This document shows positions 36,761-49,364 of a stretch of DNA of 64,000 nucleotides, in pieces. The notes beneath the pieces are model-generated. The model did not search any database. It worked only from the letters and a program-made list of their open reading frames with translations, and was not told where the DNA came from. Made by a program: the position numbers and the translations under genes. This stretch comes from Acanthopleura granulata (Eukaryota > Mollusca > Polyplacophora > Chitonida > Chitonidae): the NCBI GenBank assembly GCA_016165875.1, contig JABBOT010000005.1, positions 25,135,368-25,199,367 on the forward strand, in the 5' to 3' direction. Within the stretch, counting starts at the first letter, position 1, and every line of letters begins with the position of its first letter.

Positions 36761-38710
36761 CACCTCTATCAGATGAGCTAATAAGGTCCTGTAGGAAATA
36801 GTTCATTTCTCCCATTGAAATTACTGGAAGTTTATAATGTGATATTATCATGTGCTATACTGGATTTGGCGGAGTTTAATTTGCCGAATGATGTATTGAG
36901 TATAACCGGACGCAGCTGCATTTAGTCAGGCATGGATGTATTTAAGTAACACGTGCTGCTTTCCGTAACCATAGAAATGGTGCAGCGTCGCCTGTATTTA
37001 TTAAAAGATGATACTAAATAATGTTTCGGTATACTTAGAGGTAAGTAAGAACAGATAACTTCGACAAAAGAAAACCGCGACAAAAGGGTGCTTGAGAGAA
37101 TCCAATAGATTGCATCTGTTACAAGCCGATCGCCCATTCAGTCATATAAGCTATGAAAGAGTCAACCCTTTTGTTGGGTAAAGGCTCTTTGTCGGCCAAA
37201 TCCCAGCAGTGTATGACATATGCCGTCCCTTGGATTTCTGTGGAAGGGAGCAAATTGCATAAATGATCCGTTTTCACACTTTATTCCCCTATTTTCACGC
37301 CCCATGCTTCGTTGTAGGTTTTTCGTGCCAGTTCCCAGCTGGCCCGACCGAGTCCGTGCCGTGTGTGGACCTAACGGATTTAGCATTACTCTACGACGCG
37401 TGAAACCCGTCCGCTAGGGGGTGGGGTTCGGGAGTCCCAAATTATGTCTGCCACTTGATACAACTGTTGTTCAGTGAACCTTCAGGGACACACACCCTTC
37501 ATCTTCAGCACCCTGCACGACGTTCCCCGAAGGTCACCCGTGTCACAGTCTTATGTGTTGATAAGAGATAAGAGGACATTGCTGGATATGCTTGAAACAT
37601 TCTGTCGAAGGCAGTTTATGTAAAGGCAATATGCACTGTATTACTCTATGCGCGTGTTTTACGTTATCTGTGACGTTTCACTGATCAACCGATGACACAG
37701 TACACATGTTCTGTATTAGTACATTTCGTGCATCAGACTTGAATGTTAACTATCGTTGGGTAGGGAAAATTGCTGACTAACTGAAAAAAATTTTTCCTGA
37801 TTTATCATATAGTTGGTAAATACCACTGTGTAATTGGTGCTTGAAATATAAGTGTTTAGTTTTTAATGATTTAGCCTCCATAATTAATAGGTTAGTCATC
37901 ATATTTCGCCTTTAGGTTGAGACATTGCTTTAGGGGTTGACTGATGATGATAAGATAAAAGCTGCTTACAGCTTTCAGTGATGCCACCAAATCATTTATA
38001 CTTATGATATAACATATTTGTCGTGTTAAATATTAAAACATTCAGAATTTAAAACACAGAATCTTTTCCCACCACGATTTAATGGTTACACGCCCAACAC
38101 TCACGGTTTACCCATTCCATAAATATTATACAAAGTCTCGGATTCATATAACTTCATGGACCTATATGCAATGCTATAAATTTCGCCAAAAACCCCCGTT
38201 GGGCTACTCCACTAGAGCCTCACTCTAGTCGCACCAAATCAGCCATTCGCCAAGGAGAGCGCATGCTCTAAACCATCTCCCGCAGTTTGCACTGAGATAA
38301 GTCAGGAATTTTGACATTTATATCTGGTGAAGAGCGGTGATTTCTTCAGCATTCTTCTGGTTGCTAACACCCAAAACTTTGACTGCCAGTTCAAATTATT
38401 GAGTACGACTCTATTAAATGTCATTAAAATGAATAAATTCATAAATAAATAATAAGTACTCTTCAGGTTCAGTTAGATCATCATACCAAAAATTGTGTCA
38501 TCCTATCTCTCCCAATATGAAGTCGTTTTTCCCCATTAAAACACCTCCTAGCTTGATTTATTTTATGTCGGCAGATTCTGTGAAGACAATCTCATCCACA
38601 CTTCATCCTGAGCATGGCTATGAAATGTTATTCCTTGGTAGGACAATACCACTGAAAATTGGATTGCACTGTAAGGCACACGTGAAAAGGCCAGGAATGA
38701 CGATGGTTAT

Positions 38711-38786
38711 TCTATTCACACATACGCCGCGGAGGTGTCGTTTTACCTCTCCGCGGCCAGGCCATAGACACCAGTCTATTCACACA
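38711..38786. repeat. GC-rich hairpin bracketed by 12-bp direct repeats
   Basis: tctattcacaca occurs at 38711-38722 and exactly again at 38775-38786. Between them is ccgcggaggt / acctctccgcgg (38727-38736 and 38745-38756), a strong GC stem with a 2-nt bulge. The layout resembles a tiny insertion with target duplications, but 52 bp is very short. Confidence 0.5.
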
Positions 38787-41700
38787 GTTGATTAGATCCC
38801 GCAATCTCACAAAAAACCAATGGAGGCACCGATCCTCAATTGTCTCAGATCCTTTGTTCATCGTGTTGAGGTTTATGTAACTTCTTTAACCCGCCATCTC
38901 GTGTTTTCCACGTGTCATTCCCAACCAGGGGGTCCCTTGAATCAAGCCAGCTATATAATTAAGCATTGTTGTTGTTCTTCGGAAATTAGGATGAGAAATG
39001 TTGTCCTTTCTGCATGCGAGAAGGAAAGTTCGGGAATTTGTTTCTCCAGAATCATAATGTTAATTTACTACAGTGTTCACTGCCGGTGTTGCTTTAACCA
39101 AATCTGCCAGGAATTAAACTAGCTCCTGGACATGATATTTTTATTCCCAGTAAAGAAATGGGGCCTTGGGCAAGGATAATTGCGCACGTGGTAGGGATAA
39201 CATCAGTGGCGTGTTGAAAAGAGCAAAATACATCAAGGAGATTTGGTGCATTCTGTGAAGAGCTGAGAGCAAATAACAGCCTCATGAACTCAGGTTGGTT
39301 ATGACATGGACAGGGTTGTAATCAGTTCTGTCAGCCAAGCTTTGTCCTCAACACACCCTGCTTTGATACTTTGTCTTCTGGTCCGTTCCGCTAGCTCTCA
39401 ACACGCTGGGGGAAGACAACAGAATGCGGAGAATCAACCAGCATATATATTAGATATGCATAAAGGGCGAGGTAACCCTGTGCCAATAACAGCACAGGTA
39501 ATGAGCTGGATAGACGGCTAAAGGAAGAGCAACAATGAGACCAACAACTGGCGAATGCCAATCTGCAACTCCCAAGCGCCCTTGGTTCCCCTGACTGCCT
39601 ATTGTGGCAGGACGACCGTCATTCAAGGTATAAATTATGAAGGAAATACGGAGAAGCGGCAATTTGTGACTGTAGGTCAATGTACAAAACCGGACTAGGC
39701 TTAATCGGATTGGCAAAGCTCTGGGCATGGCGCGAGCCTTGCTGGTATGAATAGCTCCCGTACCTTTACAAATACCGCACATTAACAAAACAAAGCTAAA
39801 GAAAAATCGAACGATTTACTGAGCTAGTTCGTACAGCTTCCCTCTCTGGTTCGATGGGTGGGATACATGAAGGAAAAAGGCAAACTGAAACTCAACTCTT
39901 CCTAGTCCAGTCCCTTTGCGTCCGTGTGTCGACGAAGAGGGATTAAAACTGGGCATAACAATACAACAGCTAATGGAAACGGCTTTTATCCGCGACAAAA
40001 TCTCCAAGCCACACTGGAAAGGTTTTCAATTCGGGAGATATGCACACAGGATTATCTCCTTCTCCAGCATGTAATTACACAGAAACGAATACATGTGAAG
40101 TATTGGATAAGGAGCTAACTAACGATGTTTAGGAAAATCCTGATCCGAATCTGTCGAGCAAATCAAATGGAAATGTATTGATGCATAGGATAACGTTGTC
40201 ATCCGGGTCATCTTGATTTTATTCCCGGTCAATATCATTGATTTGGAACCATTGAGTTGCTCACGAGAACCTTACTCTGTGAGTTGTGTTCATTGTGAGA
40301 CATACATGTCAAATCAGATGTCTTCTGGATTTCTTCGACGACCTTTGTGTAAATTTGGTAAAATTGTTTGCTCATCAGTGTAAACTACCATAGTAACATT
40401 TATCCGTGTTGATGACATACATACACCAAAACTCATCGGAAGTCTTACACTCATCCATAGTGTAAGCGGCAGTTGTACAATACTTTATAGTATAGACCAC
40501 GTTCTAATGAAGTAGATTATAGTGTTTGCATTAACATAGGTCAAGCAAAAAGATGAAACAAAATATGCCCTGCAGAGCTAACACCAAGTAAGTTGTATAT
40601 ATCTATAACAGGCACACAGTTTATTGTTGACAGTTTATGTCCCTAATTCATGGACAATGCAAACAGTTATTATTTAACTTCACTCCACTTTTTATGGTAT
40701 ACCAGATAGGTACATACTAAAAGTTTCTGCGGTCAGATTTTGTCCGTTACTTCAAAGAATGTATGAAAAGTCGACTTTCATTCATGACTTTGTGGTTTAT
40801 CGTATAATTGTACAGGGATTTTGATATTCATGATATCACTTTCTGTGTATAAAAACTTAGTGAAAACACGACTTTACGAAGTAACACGACTGTGATATAA
40901 CATGGAAGCAGCAGAAAACGAGTATAAAAGATTCTGAAGGAAACATCAGCAATGGACAAAATAGGTGTTGTCGGCCAGAGAATAAAACTTCAGATCTGAC
41001 AGAATCGTTTATAGAATTAGCACTCAATACCCGCCATTAGGACGCATTATTTTGCATCAAAATGTGACTGTGATAGCAAATGAAGCACCCGTTTAATATG
41101 CAGATATGGGGATCATGTACGAAGGTAATTTGTCACGAAAGGGAACATTAGATGTACTTTGCTTGCCGATATATTTTGCTATAATTAACCAAAATTTCAC
41201 AGACTTTACCAGCAGAGTACATTTGACAACACAGCATTTTGACGAAATTCTACAAGTCATAACTAGTATACTGCATAATATCACTGCCAATTTTTTTTAA
41301 AATTCTGCTTAAGCCATGGTGCAAGGGGGTTGGGTGGGGTGTAAGTTGTTACATCTTAAACACCTGAATGAACAGTTAGAATAAAACTCCAAAGGCGGTG
41401 AAAATGGCAAGACGCAGGATTTCACCTAACGTGTGACCATTGTGTGGCCAACTATCACCCTGTTGTCGCTGCTCTGGTTTTATTTTCTATGCTCTATACC
41501 TTTTGAAATGAAGGCTGCAAATCGCTGGTGGGGTGTTCTATGTGGAAGACAGAAATGCTGGATTAATACTGTACGTTTATTCTTCTCTTAGGTGAAATAG
41601 GCTGCGTGTATCTTTGTCATAACGTTGTGTAGTAGGGTGTACAAGTTATTCTGGTTAGCAATGATGTATCGTATTTAACACAGTCTCACATCAGTATAAA

Positions 41701-41929
41701 GATTGTCAAAAAAGCTAATAGTTCATCTTCAGAATTAAAAATAACCTTCAGCTTTTTTTTCACCACCAGCAATGGTTATGAGAATATTCTTCCTAGGATT
41801 GGCGGTTGAGATGCGGCTACAAAATCTGCCTTTATAAATATTTCAAATGTTTCTCTGCTTCCACAAGGGATGATAAAATTCTAATGCTCATAAAAGCATC
41901 CTGGCAATTGAGTCTCGGCGGGAATCGCG

Positions 41930-42310
41930 CAATTAAAGACGTGGAGGATTTCGTCTCTGCTCCTCCATTTGGTCGCCATAGGGCATTTTGCCTGTGTACC
42001 GAGGTCGGAGGTCACCTGGCAAAATTGCTTTCAAGGATCGCGAATAAATTGGAAAAGCGACGGCTGTGCCAGATCCACAGAGAGCCCAAGGTACTCTGTC
42101 CTGAAGAAGCCTTTCTCAGCGGGGCGAGGCCTGCCAAGGACAGCCGTCGGAAGAGCGTCATCCGCGCCATTCTATCAAAATCCAATGGCAGGAACAGCTC
42201 TATTACCCGGGTATACCACTTGATGCCCATTCGCTTCGGTTACCGACCTTTTGCACAAGGGCTAATTTCATTGTGTATCAATACCTCGGACAGACAATGT
42301 CCAACGCCTT
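41930..42310. other. GC-rich intronic island with nested inverted repeat
   Basis: The longest open frame of the window (184 codons, + strand, 41806-42360) overlaps this island. Other frames on both strands are also open, as expected for a GC-rich patch, and I see no domain. Perfect 10-bp arms cgacggctgt (42058-42067) and acagccgtcg (42140-42149) enclose a smaller acagag/ctctgt stem. It could be an enhancer, a structured non-coding RNA or an unrecognised exon. Coding is unsupported. Confidence 0.35.
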
Positions 42311-43652
42311 TATGGCATGCTTCTATAAGAATCGGTCGTTTCCCAACGAACTCTTGGTAAACTGCCCGGCCGGGATATTGGCAGATACTACCCTCGGCAT
42401 ACGCTCCTATGTGGAAGGCCTTTGTTTGTTGACTGATAGAAAGATTCTGTTCGGGTTCTATGATAGAAATATCTGACAGTAAAACATAGATCATAATTTC
42501 TGGGATTATGTGTGCGACCCGATTCTTGGCCTTGTCTGAGAGCACCAAACTCTCTGGAGCGCCTGTACTGACAGTTTTTACTCCGCTGGCAATCCACTGT
42601 ATAGATAAAAGTACACTAATTTGTTATTTTTATTCCAAACGTGTTCTGGAATTTCCGCTCCGTGATTCTTTTGGTCTAGGAAATCTTAATGGCGCGGAAG
42701 AACAACATGGGCTGACCGGGTTTCTATGCGTAGCCTAATGGCCCGCCAGGCTTCTCTTCGCTTTGTTCGTGGCAAAACCTGGCCGTCTATCTAACGTCTC
42801 TTGTGTTGCGATGCAATAGGCTTTTGCCATGTACACAGCATATATAACTAAGATTTCCACAAAAATGTAATCTTTAGTTTATTTTATATGGGCTATTGAA
42901 ACATTCTTGAAATGTATCTTATATTGGGATTTTCGCTTTTGTCTGAATAAAATAATATGCATAGAATCGAAGTGCCAGTTTCAAACCATAAATAAACTAT
43001 GAATAAAACGTTTGTATGTGTGGATAAGGTATATTGGGAATTTTAATAGGCTATGAATAGTTCGTCAAAATCCGAAAAAGTCAGGTCAAACGCATGCAGA
43101 GAATAACTGTCTTTTTACAGGCATTGATTCCTGATTAGTGGTGTTTGATGAGCTTTATATCGTGCAGACACATGCCAGTTCTTGTTTCGCGCGACAAGAT
43201 GTTGATGAATGCGAGGGCCAAAGCAATCAGGCCAAACCGATCTGGGTAAATCGCAAAGTGGTTTGCCATCTCCACTTCAAACGCAGTCGGGTTCCAATGT
43301 GGACAAAGGCTAATTTGATGCACGAGCACTGTCCCATCTTCAGTTTCATTTGAGAAATTTGTCTAACGCAGTCGGCAAACACTGGAAATAAATTTGGCAT
43401 TATTGAAACGGCGGTTCCACTACGGCCTTTAAGTTCACTAGCCAGCCGACAGGGAAAATAATCCACGGAAACTGTATCAGGAAGAGACGTGACCGCCAAT
43501 GCGCTACTGCCGACCTCTTCACTATTGGTGCGTAGAGAAGTTAATTTAAACCGCTTACATATGAATCAGATCCTGTATGTATTCTGGACAAACTTCCTTT
43601 TGCCGTTTGCCCACCAGCAGCGGCTGTATCCCAGAGCGGCCTAGCAGTCGCC

Positions 43653-43670
43653 CGTCCTAGGGGGCGCTGT
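43653..43670 (+). promoter_or_regulatory. CTCF-like motif
   Basis: CGTCCTAGGGGGCGCTGT matches the conserved core of the animal CTCF site (CCnnnAGGGGGCGCTG) at nearly all informative positions. CTCF is present in most bilaterians. It sits about mid-way in the 33-kb intron. Occupancy is inferred from the motif only. Confidence 0.45.
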
Positions 43671-43981
43671 TAGCGATACGTTGGACAGAGACAACCTGGC
43701 GTCGCCCTGCGTTCGGTAAGCGGGTTTTGGGTAATATATGAGAGATGTCAGCAAGCATTTAGTAAGACACATCACTTGTGTCAGAGCTCTGCACTATCGG
43801 CCTGTTCGTCAGCTTTGGCTGTTAACCTTTGTGTCAGACGTCACAATGACTTTATCAGTTCGACGAAGACAGGCGATAAGGAAATGGCATATCGGTTGGA
43901 TTCCAGCCACAGTAAAAACGATCGAAGACTATAACTGTTGTGGGTTTATCAGAAAACCCATGGAAGATTGTGGATGGTGAT

Positions 43982-44022
43982 GAGGGGAAGAGAAGGGATG
44001 GAAAGGGAGGGGAGAGGAGAGG
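43982..44022 (+). other. 41-bp purine tract with quadruplex potential
   Basis: Purines on the + strand are interrupted by one T (43999). It includes four G-runs (GGGG, GGG, GGG, GGGG), so it could form triplex or quadruplex DNA, or a quadruplex in the channel pre-mRNA. Confidence 0.5.
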
Positions 44023-45043
44023 TGTCTATCTAGTTGGCGAAAAAATCCCCAAGAAAATGCGTTTCGTAAAACTATCCCGCTGGCAAACTCTCCACAAACA
44101 GCCGCCATTTTTTGCGTTTGTAAAATGTTTCTTGTCCGATGGAGTGAAAACTCTGTTCAAATATTTATATCTAAGAGTGAATACATAGCTACTCTTTTTT
44201 TTTTCTTTCTCTGTCTTTCTCTAACCTCTTCATGTATTGTGTAATTTGGGTGCTCCGAATGAACGTATCTGTTAACGCCATAACTGATTTCGCGGGTAAT
44301 GTCACCAGACATTGATTTTCCGGCAAGATCACCCATTGCCCGGGATAATGAAGTGCTCGGTTTCGCCGTCCCACCCAGCTTTTACACCTGGCTTCAAGTG
44401 TGGTGCCAAGTAGCACGATAATCCCATTTGCAAATTTTGATAAGCGCGGTTCGGCCCCTAAAGCTCCTCAGATTTACTTTAAATATTAATACACATTCTG
44501 GACGTGTGGCCGTCTGTTTGATCAGCTGGGAAGGAAAAGTGTGAATTAAGCCGAGCACAGCAGACAAACTCATAAAGTATGAGTGTTGGGAAGGATAGCA
44601 TATGTAACGAGTGCCAGGCTCCCAGTTCTTGGCGTCTGGAGACTTTCAGATCTTAAAGGATTCGTGATACCGACAACCTTCTTCGTGGACAGACTTTTTT
44701 GCCCTCATCTCCAGGGCTGAAAGTCATCAAATCCTTTCTCAGAACCCTACGTATTCTCCGTAGGGGAATATGCTGTGACCATGCATAGGTTCATTCTGGC
44801 TTCGACTCTGTGGCCTAAATTTTGAACAAACACATTAGGTCCAGTGAAATTATCATAAAGTATTTGCAACACCGAAATATTTTTATCTCGCACATTTTTT
44901 ATTCCTGTTTTGAAATTTTGAACCTTACAGCCTCCGGCTAACTGTAATCACAATGCTACGTACGCCATATATTCCGCACAACGTAGAACATAGGAAAGCT
45001 GTGGAAAGTACGCCTTGGGACAAAATCAGCACTATTCAGTGAG

Positions 45044-45157
45044 TTTATATTTATTTATTTATTGATGTTTTTCGCGCTACACAAGAATATTTCACTTATG
45101 CGACGACGGCCAGCAGTATGGTGGAAAGAAACCGGACAGATTTCGGGGAATGCCCGC
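45044..45157 (-). mobile_element. SINE, 5'-truncated
   Basis: Tail, 3' domain (acaagaatatttcacttatg), ggccagcagtatggtgg and aaaccggacagatttcgggg. The head is missing. Confidence 0.85.
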
Positions 45158-46438
45158 TTACAAAATACCCCCTCCTCACGTACTCCAACTCAAGGATATA
45201 ATTTTTCGCGACATTTTCATACCAGCAGGTAAAATAGCTCGTAAAAAATGTTATTTTATTGTTAGACTTTAAAGGAATGGTAAAAGGTTATACACACCAT
45301 GACAAAGTCGGAGAAGGCGTGATAACATGCACAATGAAAACATAAACCCAATGTGTATATAAGAATATGAAGGGTAAGTAATGATACTGATAGATATGAG
45401 ATATTTTAAATACTGCCTAGACCTATCCTTTGCCATTTTGTTTAACACTGGCTCCTGATCAATTCTGCCGCGGGTAAAACTTTCAGCATGGTCTTAACAT
45501 TTGTGTAATTAAGGCAGATTCAAAAATAGATACTGTCCGTGAGATGGCTGTTTGTTTGCACCTGCAACGTCGTTGCCCGCGACGTGGAGATGTTTGTATA
45601 CGGGACTGACTACTGACGTGGGATGGCAAGTAAGCGTCATGCCCGAGATAAACGATGTCGTTACACAGCATATAAACACTGAACCCACCGAACGGATAAA
45701 AGGCAGAAACTGACGATAAGATTTTGTTGATGGCTGTCTGTTATTACATTACTCAATTATTAAGGTGAAAATTATCATAATGTAATTCTTGGTCAAACGT
45801 TATTGGTCATTGTTAAAATTATTTCTAAAATGCGAGGGTAAGTGTGAGCTGTTGATTTTGTTCTGATTTTCTGTGGTGGTATTGGATAAGCTATTTATTG
45901 TTTTGGGGGTCGCCGCGAATGCCCTCCTCGCGTTGCTATTGCTGTTCGACTCACAGACAAAGGTAATCAGCGTGTTTTGATACGTACAAACAGGTTTGTA
46001 CAAAGTTAAGACATTACGTGTTCCCTTCGTGCGGAAAGGTTAATAGTGTAAATTTATGGCTGAAAATCATGTTACCAGGAATTGTCCTTCCCTGGTCGAC
46101 TGGCCCTTTGCGGAAATGCTGAATTTTGTAAACAAGATCCCCTTCCTGTAACTTAATCAATCATTTCAGCGGCACTGTTCCATTCCGCGGAAGACTGATT
46201 AAGGTGGGAACTCTTCATCGAGAATTAGCCACATTGGACATTGTATAACGCTGATAATTTCATGTAAGGATTCCTAGTCGCGCACGACAACCGACATAGT
46301 CGGTAACCGTGGCAAGCAGCATCAATTTTGAGTCAGAATGAGAGAGAGAGGGAATCCGTTGGCGGCCTCCAACATAAAGTTACCCTCCAGAACAAACTTA
46401 CTGAAGCAGTTTGTAGATGTGTGAAGTTACACATCGAT

Positions 46439-46786
46439 TAGCCTAATGAATGGAACGTTGTATGCTATACAGCGTCTATCAGAGGTGCATTTGAAAAACG
46501 AGAGGTATTTTCCTATCCGTATTTAGACGCTAACTCCCCTTTACAATCTGTATGCCCCTCACTCAGCCATGATCAGCCGAGGGGTTCCCATGTCGCAGCG
46601 GTTTCAAAACCGCTGCAACATGCGATCTCATCGGCTGATGATTGCTGATTTCCGAACATACTGATTTTAAAGGGTAGCAACGTCTAAATACGAATAGGAA
46701 AATACCCCTCGTTTTTCAAAAGCACTGCTAGACGTTGTGTCCGTATACATATACCGGTAGCATACAACACCTAATTCATTAGGCTA
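46439..46786. mobile_element. Foldback (palindromic) MITE-like element, 348 bp
   Basis: The element begins TAGCCTAATGAAT and ends ATTCATTAGGCTA, and the two arms of about 170 nt stay similar to the centre. Matching blocks are gttgtatgctat / tagcatacaac, tttgaaaaacgagaggtatt / its complement at about 46705-46723, and gtatttagacg / cgtctaaatac. The centre is gcagcggttt-CA-aaaccgctgc (46595-46616). The terminal TA may be the target duplication. There is no coding capacity. A transcript would fold into one long hairpin. Confidence 0.8.
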
Positions 46787-49326
46787 CAAATCAAGGCCCC
46801 CCTCCAAATACCAAAACTGGCAATCAACCAGATGGTCAATCAATTCACTCAGCTATAGATTTGTTCACCTTGTTAGAAAATATTTTCAGCTCAGTACCAA
46901 AGTAAGAATTTAACCCATCTTATAATTTAAAACAGAACTCAAAGTGTACTGCTGGAATATCACCCACTATCCAATTACCAGCATATTCACTGTGTTTCTT
47001 TTAGCCAATACCACAAGCACTGAATGTCAATCTGGTTTCGTTTTGTCTGCCGAAAACGCGCTGAAAGACGCCAATCTATTGGTGAGTTAGTGTGGCTACT
47101 GATGTCACAAGGCTTTCCTCACTGTAAGTGACAAAAGCTCACAGAACATGTTGGACTGTTAGATTGTCGTTTACTGTTAACGGGATTGGAAATCAATTAC
47201 ATAATCGTTTACCCTATATACTGCTATTCACGCGATCAAATATCTAGTGCATTTTGTCTTATTCGGTATTGTATTTCTGTTCGTAATTGAAATCAAAATC
47301 ACAAAAGACTTCTTCTTTGAAATTCATTGTCTTCACAGTGACCAAGGCACAAGTGATTCATGCCAGAGCGACTGAACCTGATGGTTTATTTGATTCCAGT
47401 GGGGAAATGCTAGAACAGCGATTTGTTTCTTGGCATTAAACAGAAGAAATGTTACCCAATATCGTTCGTATGAAAACTACTTAACGCAAACTGCGTCAAA
47501 AATCTCTTTCGTTTTAAGCGTATGTGACGTCATATACGTTACTGTAGAGTCATGGTCCATGGGTATGAGACTCTCACATGACATGTTGGCTGTTTGACGC
47601 CAATAAAATGCTGACAACCCATTTCATAACCCAGGAAACACGTTGTTATTTCATACTAGAGGCGCAAGACAAAAAGCCTTCCCTCCCGCGATTGTATTAA
47701 TATCGCTTCATAAACAATCCACGAGATGGGCTCTGTGTGCAAACGTGCTAGATTCAATATCGACAGCCCGGGAGCAATAACAGAGAAAATGTGGCTCTCA
47801 CAATAAAGACACGCAATTTAGCAAATAGTCCCCCAAACTCGTGGATATTGCCGAAAACCTTTCCCCTTGACCATACGTGAGAAGGGTTGTCAGCTAGCTG
47901 ATGTTCTCTCGTATGTCTTCGTCTAATAGCCACGTCGCTAAGAGCAGCCCTTGTCTCTGTGGCAATGAGTCGTCTCTTCTCTTCCCCAGGACGGGCGACT
48001 GTCGCCGCGTGTGGTAAAGGTGGGCTGGTATCAGTGACGTTATGATGAATCTTCTGCTCCATCGAGAGCTATCAGTTTTTAAAAGCCTATCTGTATCAAG
48101 GTCTGGCCGGCCAGCAGCTAGTCCTCTTGTCCTAATGTATTCTTACTTCAACCGCCGGTTACATTATCAGATTATATCGCTTTGGTAAGCATCGCCATAT
48201 GTGACCACAAAGGCCTTCGAGGTATTCCGTTGAAATGATATGCCCGCTATAGCGCAGAGCATTTTATGAAGAGTATTATATGGATAATAAAATTGCACTC
48301 GCACAAAGAAAAAACACACAGACATTAAAATGCATTTGAAAGTAAATTGTTGCTAGTTAGAAATACTATATACAGAAACAATTTACATAGATGTGTGTTC
48401 TTATAAACAACATCATCTGATTACACTGAAATGGAAGATAATAATAATGAAACTTATTTCAAATGTGACGTGTATCTATTATATGAATGGTGGCTTCTTT
48501 TGATTCTTTAGGATGTACAGAAATAATGTCTCTAGCCAGTATCTCAATTAACTTTGAAAAATAAGTCAAAGTTATGTTTAAATGATTACCTGTTTCTTAA
48601 GTTAACATCTGTAGGCTTAATCTAAGAGATTGTCCTAGATACTTTGATTCAAGTCACTTTTCCATACCCTCCTTTATATGAATAACATATTAATGACCCT
48701 TTATCAGTACAATTCGACTATAACGACATCAATGCCAGCTACATGTAAAATATTCTACTGTAGTTTGATTATGACAGTCTTATGTAAAGATACAAGTTTG
48801 TTATCGTTTGAGTATTCGTGATCACCCTTCCCCCTACCCTTCGGAAAAGCGTCTTGTCATTTTGATCCACAATGGGCTGTCCATTACCGCTTTTTGTCTC
48901 AGGTGTCTGAATGTTAGAAATTAGTGAAGATAGACCACGTATACCATACGTGTGGCGTAAATTAGAGTTCACCGAAGACGCTAAAATACGGCGTTTGTAG
49001 ATGGTCTTTTCAAAATTCGTGCTGATTACACTTTCAGAAAGCACATCTGATGCTGGTGCCTAATCTCCACCACTGATGAATATCATAAAGTATTGTGCGC
49101 CAGGCGGTTTGGACATAGATGTACATTTGAACACGACATTCGTCGGCTCAAACCACATGTAGAATAGTTTGACATGGTCAGAGTATGGTAGTCAGGCGCA
49201 GTAGGAAGTAGCCCACTTGATTAAACTACATGAAATTGATTTGTTTGATCAGTAATTCTTGATGCCATAGCGGTATAATTACAGGGAATTTAGAATATGA
49301 TGATAATATATCACGATACAGGAAAT

Positions 49327-49364
49327 CTATTTATTTATTTATTTGATTTTTGCTTAACGCCAAA
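49327..49364 (-). mobile_element. SINE tail fragment
   Basis: TATTTATTTATTTATTTGAT followed by ttgcttaacgcc, the extreme 3' end of the family. Confidence 0.6.

Larger units (their letters stand above)
34595..41805. other. Intronic, mostly featureless
   Basis: AT-rich, single-copy apart from the listed SINE fragment and microsatellite. A GC-richer patch at about 37200-37440 is unexplained. No coding region is supported. Confidence 0.5.
42361..46438. other. Intronic, no gene seen
   Basis: Contains GC-richer patches at 43200-43720, a purine tract at 43982-44022, a CTCF-like motif and a SINE fragment. No coding region is supported. Confidence 0.5.

Noticed and set aside
37400..37426. Second CTCF-like sequence (ccgctagggggtggggttc)
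   Set aside because: The GGCGCTG part of the core is missing, so the match is weak.
41806..42360. 184-codon plus-strand frame, longest in the window
   Set aside because: No recognisable domain, unusual Cys/Arg-rich composition, and neighbouring frames in the same GC-rich patch are also open. Kept as a finding but not called a gene.
47754..48062. 102-codon minus-strand frame in a GC-rich patch
   Set aside because: No domain, no splice context and no supporting neighbours. GC-rich composition explains the lack of stops.
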